From Gemmatimonadota bacterium (lineage in GTDB: Bacteria > Gemmatimonadota > Gemmatimonadetes > Longimicrobiales > Gaopeijiaceae), in NCBI GenBank assembly GCA_029863645.1, contig JAOTVA010000017.1:1-37368 (forward strand): a stretch of 37,368 nucleotides of DNA, read 5' to 3'. Under the pieces are notes generated by a model. The model did not search any database. It worked only from the letters and a program-made list of their open reading frames with translations, and was not told where the DNA came from. Shown piece after piece: positions 25,546 to 33,262 of this stretch; position 1 is the stretch's first letter, and each line of letters opens with the position of its first letter. The position numbers and the translations under genes were made by a program.

Positions 25546-26970
25546 ATGAACTTTTCGCGATTCGCCCGGACGCTCGGCCTGACCGCGCTCTTCGCTGCGA
25601 CGGCGTTTTCGACCGATGTGGCTGCCCAAAGCAGCACGCAGGTGGCCGCTCGGGGCACTGCCGGCGCCGCCGACATGGCTGCTCCGACGTACTACGGCGC
25701 CGTGAAAGGAGTGCTCGAGACCAACTGCGTCACGTGTCACACCGAGAATCCGGTCAGCGTCGGGGGCATGATCGCTCCGTTCGCGTTGACGACTTATGAC
25801 GATGCCCGACGTCGCGCGACCTCGATTGCCCGCGCTGTCGAGGCCGACTACATGCCGCCCTGGGACGCGGACATCCAGCACAAGGGGCTGTTCAAGAACG
25901 AGCGCTACCTCGCCGACGAGGACAAGCAGGCTCTGATCGAGTGGGCCGCGGCAGGCGCGCCGATGGGGGATCCCTCGGAAGCTCCGCCAGCCACCACCGT
26001 CGCGGCGGCGGCTGTGCAGCAACCGACCATCGCACCAGACGGCCGAGTCTGGTTGATGGGCATGCCGGACCTCGTCGTCGGCTTCGATGAGCCGATCGTC
26101 GTTTGTGAGCAGGTCGAGGACTGGCAGCCGCAGGTGCCGCAGCAGGTGATCTCGGGTGACCTCGGTCAGCCCCGGTGGATCCGCGGCACCGAGATCAACG
26201 CGGGCCCGATCGTCCACCACACGGTGTCGAGCTTACTCGGTGTGGGTACGCCGGGTCGCGGACCCTTCGTCTTCCCCGAGGGCTGGGGCGTCCTGATGGT
26301 CCCAGATCAGTACATGAGCATCAGCATGCACTACCACAAGGAGCCCGGCACCGAGTACGTCGACGACACCCGAGGCGGCGTCCAGTTCTACGAGGATGGA
26401 ACACGGATCGACCACGTCGTCGAGACGGAGCTTCAGCCCTACACGGACTTCGTGATTCCGGCTGGCCACCCGTACTACCCTGTGGAGAACGTGACGCACT
26501 TCGACGAGGACATCTATCTCCTGTCGATGGGGCCGCACGCCCACTACAGAGGCACGGCGGTCCGCATCGAGCTCCAGCGTCCGGGGGCGCAGTTCCGGGA
26601 GACGTTGCTCTGGGTGCCCGATTATGACTTCAACTGGCAGTTCCAGTACGAGCTCATCGAGCCGCTGCTCGTTCCGGCCGGTTCGTCGATGATCACCACG
26701 TGGTACTACGACAACTCCGCTGGCAATGCGTACAACCCTGACCCCACGGTGGACGTGACCTACGGTGCGGCTACCACCGACGAGATGAGCAACTCGCGCA
26801 TCTACTTCGCCAGGACGGAGCCGCTGGGGCTCGTCGCGGGCGGACCGATTCCGCCAGAGATTCTCGAGCGGGCCCACGCGGCCGACGACAGGGCTCGGCG
26901 CTTCGCCCGGGAGTGGGAAGACGGGAGTCAGAGCTGCGCCAATGCGGCGCAGGACCTAGCAAGCAACTAG
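25546..26970 (+). CDS. cytochrome c-PHM-like copper monooxygenase fusion (copy C)
   Basis: 474 residues from the ATG at 25546, with TTGGAGG ending 8 bases upstream. Signal 1-28. The haem domain has C61-V-T-C64-H65 and M103 (YMPPW). Copper ligands match PHM most plainly here: H224-H225 (IVHHTVS), H262 (SMHYHK), H331/H333 (GPHAHYRG) and M414 in TDEMSNSRIY, which parallels the D-E-M-C segment around the CuM Met of PHM. YDFNW is at 360-364. It is divergent from the operon 25415-20509 across a 130-base shared control region and has its own strong terminator. There is no partner beta-sandwich gene beside it. Confidence 0.86.
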   Translation: MNFSRFARTLGLTALFAATAFSTDVAAQSSTQVAARGTAGAADMAAPTYYGAVKGVLETNCVTCHTENPVSVGGMIAPFALTTYDDARRRATSIARAVEADYMPPWDADIQHKGLFKNERYLADEDKQALIEWAAAGAPMGDPSEAPPATTVAAAAVQQPTIAPDGRVWLMGMPDLVVGFDEPIVVCEQVEDWQPQVPQQVISGDLGQPRWIRGTEINAGPIVHHTVSSLLGVGTPGRGPFVFPEGWGVLMVPDQYMSISMHYHKEPGTEYVDDTRGGVQFYEDGTRIDHVVETELQPYTDFVIPAGHPYYPVENVTHFDEDIYLLSMGPHAHYRGTAVRIELQRPGAQFRETLLWVPDYDFNWQFQYELIEPLLVPAGSSMITTWYYDNSAGNAYNPDPTVDVTYGAATTDEMSNSRIYFARTEPLGLVAGGPIPPEILERAHAADDRARRFAREWEDGSQSCANAAQDLASN

Positions 26971-26987
26971 GGAAGATTCCTATCGAC

Positions 26988-27020
26988 AACGGGCCGCATC
27001 CCTTTCGGGTGCGGCCCGTT
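26988..27020 (+). terminator. rho-independent terminator of the cytochrome-PHM copy C gene
   Basis: A 14-bp stem (AACGGGCCGCA extended by TCC, with one G-U pair) around a 5-base loop, followed by TTCTTGTTCT. It lies 18 bases after the stop at 26970. The PQQ gene on the other strand ends at 27043, so the same stem may also stop that transcript, although that side lacks a U-run. Confidence 0.88.
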
Positions 27021-27042
27021 TTCTTGTTCTAGTCGGACGGAC

Positions 27043-28674
27043 CTAGTCGAGCGGGAGCGCGAAGGCCACCAGTGTAGACCCCGACGGAATCAACACCATC
27101 TGACGCCCGTCCAGCATGAACGTCATCGCCCCGGCGCCCCAGATGCGCGAACCTGTTTGATAGTGCCAAAGGTCCTTACCCGTCGCGCTTTCGAAAGCGA
27201 TGAAGTTGCCTTCGTGGTCCCCGGCGAAGACGAGGCCCGACGCCGTCGACATCACGCCCGCAAAGGTCGGTGACGGGTAGCGGAACTCCCACTCGAGTTC
27301 GCCGCTTCTCGGGTCCAGCGCCCTCAGTGCGCTCCAGCCTTGGTCCTGGTCGATCCAGATCACGCCGCCGGTCGACTGCCGGCCGGGGACGTACTCGGGC
27401 TCCTGCTTCACGAACGTGGCGCAGGTCTCCCGAGCCGTGACGAAGAACAGTTCCAGGTTCGGATCGAACGACGGCGGATAGAAATTCGTGGAGCCCCACG
27501 GATCCGGCAGGCACCCCTGACTGCCATCGTTCAAGATGATCGGGCGGCCCGCGGCGTCGAGCTCCCTGGCCCAAGTCGTGCCTGTGAAGGGCTCGCCGAG
27601 CAGCAGCTCGCCAGTCTCTCTATCTAGGACATAGAAGAAGCCGTTGCGGTTGGCGAGCATCACGACCTGGCGCTCCTCACCCTCCCACTCGAGGTCGACG
27701 AGCACAGGTACGTGGTTCGAGTCCCAGTCATTCAGATCGTGGGGCGTAAACTGGAAATGCCAACGGAGCGCCCCAGTCTCGGCCTCGAGCGCGACGATCG
27801 AGTTGCTGTAGAGGTTGTCGCCCGGCCGTGAGTCACCGTTGTAGTCCGGGTTCGGGTTGCCAGTCCCCCAGTAGATGAGGTCCAGTTCCGGATCGTAGCT
27901 GCCATTCATCCAGGTCCCGGAACCGCCACGCGCCAAGGTCAGTGGATCGTCGGGCCACGTCTCGCTGCCTGGCTCGCCGGGGCCCGGAATGGTATAGAAG
28001 CGCCAGATCTGCTCGCCCGTTTCCGGATCATACGCGTCGATGAAGCCCCGGGTGGCGTACTCCCCGCCCGAGATGCCGACTATGACTTTACCGTCGAGGA
28101 CCAACGGGGCGAGCGTGGCCGCATAACCGACCTTGTAGTCAGCCAGCACGACATCCCAGAGGATGCTCCCGGTCGCACGATCGAGGGCGAGGAGGTGGGC
28201 GTCCAACGTGACCATGAAGAGCCGGTCGCCCAGGATGCCGAAGCCTCGGTTCACGGGGGCGCTCGCCCCGTACGTCAGGTCATCTGGGAGTTGGCGACGA
28301 TACTGCCAGAACGGCCTGCCGGAGCGGGCGTCGATGGCCCAGGCGTAGTTGTTGGATCCCGTCACATAAAGCACACCGTCGAGGACCAAGGGTGTCGTCT
28401 CGAAGCCCCTGCCACGCGTGTCGAAGCCCGTCTGGAAGGTCCAGGCGGGTGCGAGTCGATGCGCGTTCGCGGGCGTGATCTGCGTGAGGGGACTGTGCCG
28501 CTGGCCACTGTAGTCACCCGAATAGGTGAGCCACCGGGTGGGGTCGGCGAATCCGGCGAGGATGTCGTCGTACGTGACGCCGGCATCGTCATCCTGGGCA
28601 GTGACCGGTGCAGGTCCGGCGAGCGCCAGCCCGACGACTGTTGCTACCCACACGGATGTCCGTGCTCTTCTCAT
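27043..28674 (-). CDS. PQQ-dependent dehydrogenase, methanol/ethanol type
   Basis: 543 residues with a signal peptide (ending GPAPVTAQ at 27). An eight-blade quinoprotein with tryptophan-docking repeats AIDARSGRPFW, ALDRATGSILW, AYDPETGEQIW, ALEAETGALRW, ALDPRSGELEW, AFESATGKDLW. The opening RWLTYSGDYSGQRHSPL and the TGNPNPDYNGDSRPGDNLYS segment are typical of methanol/ethanol dehydrogenases; DWDSNHVPVL holds the expected catalytic Asp. It is smaller than canonical ADHs and lacks the adjacent Cys pair. Its ATG overlaps the stop of the upstream dihaem cytochrome gene (ATGA), so the cytochrome is the likely electron acceptor. Confidence 0.9.
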   Translation of the reverse strand: MRRARTSVWVATVVGLALAGPAPVTAQDDDAGVTYDDILAGFADPTRWLTYSGDYSGQRHSPLTQITPANAHRLAPAWTFQTGFDTRGRGFETTPLVLDGVLYVTGSNNYAWAIDARSGRPFWQYRRQLPDDLTYGASAPVNRGFGILGDRLFMVTLDAHLLALDRATGSILWDVVLADYKVGYAATLAPLVLDGKVIVGISGGEYATRGFIDAYDPETGEQIWRFYTIPGPGEPGSETWPDDPLTLARGGSGTWMNGSYDPELDLIYWGTGNPNPDYNGDSRPGDNLYSNSIVALEAETGALRWHFQFTPHDLNDWDSNHVPVLVDLEWEGEERQVVMLANRNGFFYVLDRETGELLLGEPFTGTTWARELDAAGRPIILNDGSQGCLPDPWGSTNFYPPSFDPNLELFFVTARETCATFVKQEPEYVPGRQSTGGVIWIDQDQGWSALRALDPRSGELEWEFRYPSPTFAGVMSTASGLVFAGDHEGNFIAFESATGKDLWHYQTGSRIWGAGAMTFMLDGRQMVLIPSGSTLVAFALPLD

Positions 28675-29438
28675 CGATTCCCCCGGAGCGTACCTAGATA
28701 ACGGACAATGTCGTTCAGATCCTCGTCAGGGAGCCTGGCCGACGTGAACTCGGGCATGAGCGAGACTGGCTCACGAACGACCTCGGCAAGGTCCGACTTC
28801 ATGTATCCGCGCAGCTGCTGACGCGTGTCCAGGATCTGTACGGAGAACGCGTCCTCACCCTTCGCGACGCCGCGAATGCGATCACCCGAAGGCGTCACCA
28901 GAGTCACAGTGCGGTACCCAGGCTGAATGCTCGCCGCGGGCTCACGGATGGAGCGCATCAAGGACTCCCGCGTCCGGACCGCCCCGATGCGGGACAGGTC
29001 GGGGCCCAGGTAGCCGCCGCCACCGGCCACATAGTGGCAGCGAGTACACCTGGCCTGAACAAGCTCCTGCCCCCGCTCCGGATCGCCTGGCGCGTCTAAT
29101 GCCGCCGCCACGGTGCTGATGCTCTTCACGTAAGCGACCATGGCCCAGATCTCGTTGTCCGGCGCGGTACTCGAGGGCATGATGCTTCCCGACACCCCGG
29201 ACCGGATCGTCTGAAAGACGCGCTCGTCACTCGTGCCTTCCGCCCAGAGGACGGTCAGGTCGGGTCCGCTGAAGCCCCGTGCGTCCGCGCCGTGACATTC
29301 CGCACAGCGGTTCGCGAAGAGCGCGCGACCCGCCCGCATGGCCGCGGGATCGGAGTCGTACGGATTGGCCGTCTGCTGCGCCACCGTGGGGGCCGCAAGC
29401 ACCAGGAGCGCCACCGCGCTCAGGAGCGTGTGTCGCAT
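28671..29438 (-). CDS. exported dihaem cytochrome c
   Basis: 255 residues with signal peptide 1-21. First haem: C45-A-E-C48-H49, with a Met in IMPSS (87) as probable axial ligand. Second haem: C131-T-R-C134-H135 in a GGGGYLGPDLSRIG context, then PGYRTVTLVTPSGDRIRG, which resembles the haem-binding domain common in Planctomycetes-type cytochromes (TIGR02603-like). A C-terminal LMPEF can supply the second Met. It lies 2 bases after the haem-lipoprotein gene and overlaps the PQQ dehydrogenase by 4 bases. Expected role: periplasmic electron carrier from the quinoprotein to the respiratory chain. Confidence 0.9.
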   Translation of the reverse strand: MRHTLLSAVALLVLAAPTVAQQTANPYDSDPAAMRAGRALFANRCAECHGADARGFSGPDLTVLWAEGTSDERVFQTIRSGVSGSIMPSSTAPDNEIWAMVAYVKSISTVAAALDAPGDPERGQELVQARCTRCHYVAGGGGYLGPDLSRIGAVRTRESLMRSIREPAASIQPGYRTVTLVTPSGDRIRGVAKGEDAFSVQILDTRQQLRGYMKSDLAEVVREPVSLMPEFTSARLPDEDLNDIVRYLGTLRGNR

Positions 29439-29440
29439 GC

Positions 29441-31660
29441 CTAGAACGCCAAGGGGTCAGGCCGCACCTGGAACTTGACCATCTTGCTCATTGTCCCCGG
29501 TCCGCCCTCGATGTGCCATGGGATGTTGGTGCCGTAGTCGGCCCATACCGCCCTCCCCTTCCAGCCTGCGGCAGGATCGTCGATGCGGCCATCGAGCCCC
29601 CTCGAGTAGAAGCCCATGGGATACGGCACACGCAGGACGATCCACTCACCCGAATCGGGATCCAGCGCGAGGAGTGCGTCCGACGTGGAGCCGTTCGCGA
29701 TCGGGACGTTCTCGCCGAGGCCCAGCGTGTTGAACTGGTCGACCCAGTTGTAGTAGTGGTAGTCCGCGCTCCCCGACGTGACCACGTTCTTCATCTGGGG
29801 TCCCGGGGTCGGGTAGAGCGTCCACCCCTCGGGGCAGTGCTGCCCGGTAGCCGTCGGACCGTTCAATACCGTGCACTTGCTCCGGTCGAAGCTCGCGTAG
29901 TGTCCGCTCCCGGAAAGCGCCGTCCAGATGACGCCGTCCCGCGTGATGTCGATCCCGCGCGGCGCGAAGCCCCAGTCCTCCATGGGTACATCCGCCGTCC
30001 CGAAGGGCGGTTCATAGACTTCGGTCTTGCACGTCGTGGGCGGATTGTCACCGAGCTCCAACCGGAAGATCCGTCCGGGGACACCACCCGTCCTCGCGAT
30101 CCAGACCGAGTGGTCCACGGGGTTCTCGATGATGCCGTAGGCGAAGCCTGTCATCTGGGTATCTCGGCCCGGATCGCTCGCCGAGCCCGTGTTCCACGGG
30201 CGGCTGATACGACCGTCGCCGTTCGTGTCGATGACCGTCGGGCACCACCCTTGGGCGGCCTCCTCTCGAGGCGCGAGGAAGGCCCGAGCCTGGTCTCGAA
30301 TCTGCTGCACCGCCGCACCGCGTGGCCCGTCCAGAAGCGGGGTGGTTCGGACCCAGCCGATCACCCGGTTGTCGCCGCTGAAGTAGAGCGTGTTGTCGGC
30401 ATCTTCCCCGAACTGCAGGTGATGCGTCCCGAAGCACGTATCCACGAGCGTGAAGTCCTCCGTGTCGGGGTGGTAGACCGACGCTTGGCGCCCGCTCGAG
30501 TTCAGGGGGAAGTACTGTGCGTACGGATTCGCCGAGCCCTCGCGGCACCATGCGGGGTTGTTGCTCGTCTCGCGGATTCTGGAGGTGAGCCAGACGCGCC
30601 CGTCCTGATCCATCATCGGGTTGTGCACGTTGGCCGGGCCGTCCAGCACGATCTCGTTCCCCCAGTACATCCACGGCTGGAAGCCCGGGTCGGTCGGGAA
30701 GTACGAAGGCGTCTCGGGATCGCGTACCGGGACCCGGAGGTCGCGAGCCTCGTTCGTGTTGGGATCGACGATCAGGAGCTTGTCGTCCGACATCGACACT
30801 CCGTAGGCGAGGCCGTTCGCGTTGACGGTAGGGTTGCGCTTGTCCGACGTGACCTCGTCGTGCACGTAGGACTTCGCTTGGCCCCAATCCCACATCGTCA
30901 GGACGACGTTCCGCTCCACTCCAGCCGGACGGGGGGGAGCCGGCGGCACTGCTCCGTCGATGATCCTGTCGGTCCAGGCCGCGAACTCCTGCGCGCCACG
31001 CTCCCCCATGGCGGCCAGGACACCGTTCATTTGCGCGCCCCGCTGCCCGAACATCGTACGGTGCTGCCACGCCTCGAGCGTCGAGGCGAACCGGCCCTCG
31101 ATATGCGAGATGTCGCGCGTTGCCTTGTTCCCGAGCTGATGGCAAAGCTGGCAACCCTGCTTGAGATCGTCGATCCACGCCGCTTGTGTCTGGATGGACG
31201 GGTCGATCCCGTTGCCCTCGGCCCCAGTGCCCGGGAACTCGCTCGCTTCGGGCACCTCCATCAGGGAGTACCAGTAGTTCCCCGGGTAGACTGAGGCTTC
31301 CTCCTGAGGGGTCCCCGGATATGCGGCCACCAGACGGAGCTCGTCCCCCGGCGCCGCAGCGATCGGCTCGGAGTCCGCCAGACCGTAGCCGCGGACCCAG
31401 ACTTCGTAGCTGGCCTCGGTGAGCTCGGGCAGCACGAAGCGACCCTGGTCGTCCGTGACGACGATCTTGGCGAAACCCGTGGCCAATGCGTTCGTCTCCG
31501 CAACGACCCAGACCCCGGCCTCGGGGCCGTCCCGGCCCTCTACAGTGCCGCTGATGACCGTCGGATCTGCGGCCTCGCCGACGACCGCCGAGCGGTCGTC
31601 CGCACAGGCTGCCAACGTAAGGCCGAGCAGGAGCGTTAGAGGGACGGAGGTCGGGCGCAT
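29441..31660 (-). CDS. haem-containing lipoprotein with CarboxypepD-like and propeller-like domains
   Basis: 739 residues. Lipobox LAAC puts the lipid on C19. Residues about 34-112 are a carboxypeptidase-regulatory-type beta-sandwich (GTVEGRDGPEAGVWVVAE, DDQGRFVLPEL, YEVWVRGYG). Then C170-Q-L-C173-H174 is one c-type haem site. The remaining 500 residues have strand repeats like those of virginiamycin-B-lyase/NHL propellers (NPMMDQDGRVWLTSR, NPVDHSVWIART, GIDITRDGVIWTALSG). AGGAG lies upstream of the ATG at 31660. It leads the operon with the dihaem cytochrome and the PQQ dehydrogenase; a role in electron transfer or substrate capture at the membrane is inferred. Confidence 0.8.
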   Translation of the reverse strand: MRPTSVPLTLLLGLTLAACADDRSAVVGEAADPTVISGTVEGRDGPEAGVWVVAETNALATGFAKIVVTDDQGRFVLPELTEASYEVWVRGYGLADSEPIAAAPGDELRLVAAYPGTPQEEASVYPGNYWYSLMEVPEASEFPGTGAEGNGIDPSIQTQAAWIDDLKQGCQLCHQLGNKATRDISHIEGRFASTLEAWQHRTMFGQRGAQMNGVLAAMGERGAQEFAAWTDRIIDGAVPPAPPRPAGVERNVVLTMWDWGQAKSYVHDEVTSDKRNPTVNANGLAYGVSMSDDKLLIVDPNTNEARDLRVPVRDPETPSYFPTDPGFQPWMYWGNEIVLDGPANVHNPMMDQDGRVWLTSRIRETSNNPAWCREGSANPYAQYFPLNSSGRQASVYHPDTEDFTLVDTCFGTHHLQFGEDADNTLYFSGDNRVIGWVRTTPLLDGPRGAAVQQIRDQARAFLAPREEAAQGWCPTVIDTNGDGRISRPWNTGSASDPGRDTQMTGFAYGIIENPVDHSVWIARTGGVPGRIFRLELGDNPPTTCKTEVYEPPFGTADVPMEDWGFAPRGIDITRDGVIWTALSGSGHYASFDRSKCTVLNGPTATGQHCPEGWTLYPTPGPQMKNVVTSGSADYHYYNWVDQFNTLGLGENVPIANGSTSDALLALDPDSGEWIVLRVPYPMGFYSRGLDGRIDDPAAGWKGRAVWADYGTNIPWHIEGGPGTMSKMVKFQVRPDPLAF

Positions 31661-31745
31661 GTCGGGTTCTCCTGCCGATCGGCTGGACGGCGGGTGGTAT
31701 GGGATCGGCCGAAGTTAGGATCCGAGCGCCTTCCCGGCCATCGCG

Positions 31746-32429
31746 CTACCGAGGCTCACCGGCGAGGAGCGCGGTCGCCCGGCCGGCGACGTAGTCCATC
31801 TGCCGCTCCCGCTCGCGAACCCAGGGCGGCAGGGTCAGCAAGTTCGAGACGAGCGCCGCGCCGCCGGCCAGGGCGAGGAAGAGAGGCCCGGCCAGCTCAT
31901 CCATGCGGCCATCGAGGGCGAGTACAATGGTGAGGGCCACCGCGAAGAGGATCCCCATCGTCCCGGCGTTCCTCAGCGCGATCGCGGTCCCCTTGGTGGT
32001 GCCCAGCCGTAGGCGATAGCCAGTCTCGGTCGGCTCGATGTAAGCATGCAGGTTCGAGTTCGACCACTCGCGCAGCCCACCGGACGAAGTGACCTTCCCC
32101 TTGGCGCCGAACGTCGCACGCAGCTCCGCCACCAGGAGGTCCCACTCGTGATCTGTCGGAGCCCTCGGTAGCTCGACCACGCGGCCCACGGAGATCGGCT
32201 GGCCCAGCAGTCTCTTCTGGGGAAGCACCGCGGGTCTTCGTTCTAGTGCGGCCGCGGCCTCCGCGATGCGGGCGGGCTCGAGCCCCACCTCCCGCCCCAC
32301 ATCCTGCAGCTCGGCCAACGTGAGACCGGACCCATCGACGGGTTCCGACCGGCCGACCTGGCCAGGCCGGGAAGCCAAATCGAAGATCTCCTTGACCTCC
32401 TCGTCTCCGTATCGTTTCTCGTCGGACAT
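31746..32429 (-). CDS. predicted two-helix membrane protein
   Basis: 227 residues from the ATG at 32429; ATG at 32438 is also possible, and neither has a good ribosome site. The N-terminus is cytosolic and acidic-helical (YGDEEVKEIFDLAS, then GLTLAELQDVGREVGLEPARIAEAAAAL), a pattern common in short regulatory membrane proteins. Two hydrophobic segments follow near the C-terminus (NAGTMGILFAVALTIVLAL; LAGPLFLALAGGAALVSNLL). A basic tail ends it. No family name or function is recognised. It is divergent from the exported protein at 32550. Confidence 0.7.
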   Translation of the reverse strand: MSDEKRYGDEEVKEIFDLASRPGQVGRSEPVDGSGLTLAELQDVGREVGLEPARIAEAAAALERRPAVLPQKRLLGQPISVGRVVELPRAPTDHEWDLLVAELRATFGAKGKVTSSGGLREWSNSNLHAYIEPTETGYRLRLGTTKGTAIALRNAGTMGILFAVALTIVLALDGRMDELAGPLFLALAGGAALVSNLLTLPPWVRERERQMDYVAGRATALLAGEPR

Positions 32430-32549
32430 AGGCTTCATGGGTGCGATGGACCACACATAATACGCGCGAGACCGTACCGATCCGTCAACCTGTGCTCTCG
32501 GCCTCAACTTCCGTAGCTTCACCCAACTCTCAGAGGTGGGGATGTCGTG

Positions 32550-33056
32550 ATGGTACGAGTCGGTTCGCTAGTACTCGTCGCCGCGGCGCTCGCGCTCGCG
32601 CCAGCGTCGGTGGAAGGGCAATTCGTCCTGCGTGACGACGTGAGCGGCTGGGGATGGCTCGCGCTGGCACCCACGAATCGAGCGGTTGTTCAGCTCGTGT
32701 TCGGCTCGCCCCAAAGCGGCGAACAGGGGCGCCTCGACCTACGTGTGTTGAACGACCTCCGAGCAACCGGCGTTCGCCGCGTGTGGGGCGCCGACGAGTT
32801 CGACCCCATGGAAAACCATGTGCTGGGCGAGTGCGCCGCGATCGACTACACCCCGCCGGGTGCAGAAACGGCGGTGTACGGCATCCATGCGGAAGTCTCG
32901 TTTTGGGATCATACACGGCTCTCGGCGACGGAGATCTACGAGTCCATCACGCTGAACCGAGTCGCGCCGACGGACCTGGCCACCGACACGTTCGTAGACG
33001 CATGCGTCGGCCAGCTGCGGGCGGTACTGATTCGGCTTGGGTTCGACCAAGGATGA
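32550..33056 (+). CDS. small exported protein of unknown function
   Basis: 168 residues from the ATG at 32550, with a GGTGGGG run upstream; a GTG at 32547 is directly before it. The signal peptide is VGSLVLVAAALALAPASVEGQ. The mature part has no family I recognise; conserved-looking segments are VWGADEFDPMENHVLGEC and DTFVDACVGQLRAVLIRLGF. Two cysteines (GECAAID, DACVGQ) could form a disulphide. Its TGA overlaps an ATG (ATGA at 33053-33056) that opens a broken lipoprotein frame. Confidence 0.72.
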   Translation: MVRVGSLVLVAAALALAPASVEGQFVLRDDVSGWGWLALAPTNRAVVQLVFGSPQSGEQGRLDLRVLNDLRATGVRRVWGADEFDPMENHVLGECAAIDYTPPGAETAVYGIHAEVSFWDHTRLSATEIYESITLNRVAPTDLATDTFVDACVGQLRAVLIRLGFDQG

Positions 33057-33262
33057 ACGCCACCATGACGTCTCGCTGAAAAGCCGTCCGACTGAGCTTC
33101 GTTTCCGGCCTCGTCCTGATCGCCTCCGCGTGCGGGACCGGGCCCGACGCCTATCGATCGCCGGAACATGGCAGGGCCAGGCCCAGCTGCTCGTCCGAGA
33201 ACGACGTCAACGGCACAATCTCCGTCTCGAAGCAGCAGTCCGCTTTCGCCGGAACGCCCTAG
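33053..33262 (+). pseudogene. lipoprotein frame interrupted by an in-frame TGA
   Basis: An ATG at 33053 overlaps the preceding stop in the ATGA arrangement of coupled genes. The frame reads MNATMTSR, a TGA at 33077-33079, then KAVRLSFVSGLVLIASACGTGPD and onwards to TAG at 33260-33262. The part after the TGA is a textbook lipoprotein signal (basic start, hydrophobic core, lipobox IASAC), but it has no ATG or GTG of its own. Read through, the product would be about 69 residues. It could be a nonsense mutation, a sequencing error, or a decayed remnant; its TAG overlaps the end of the opposite-strand SDR. Confidence 0.5.

Noticed and set aside
29279-31294. 671-codon plus-strand frame opposite the haem lipoprotein
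   Set aside because: Arg-rich antisense reading with no domain or signal; the minus-strand gene has a lipobox, haem motif and coupled neighbours.
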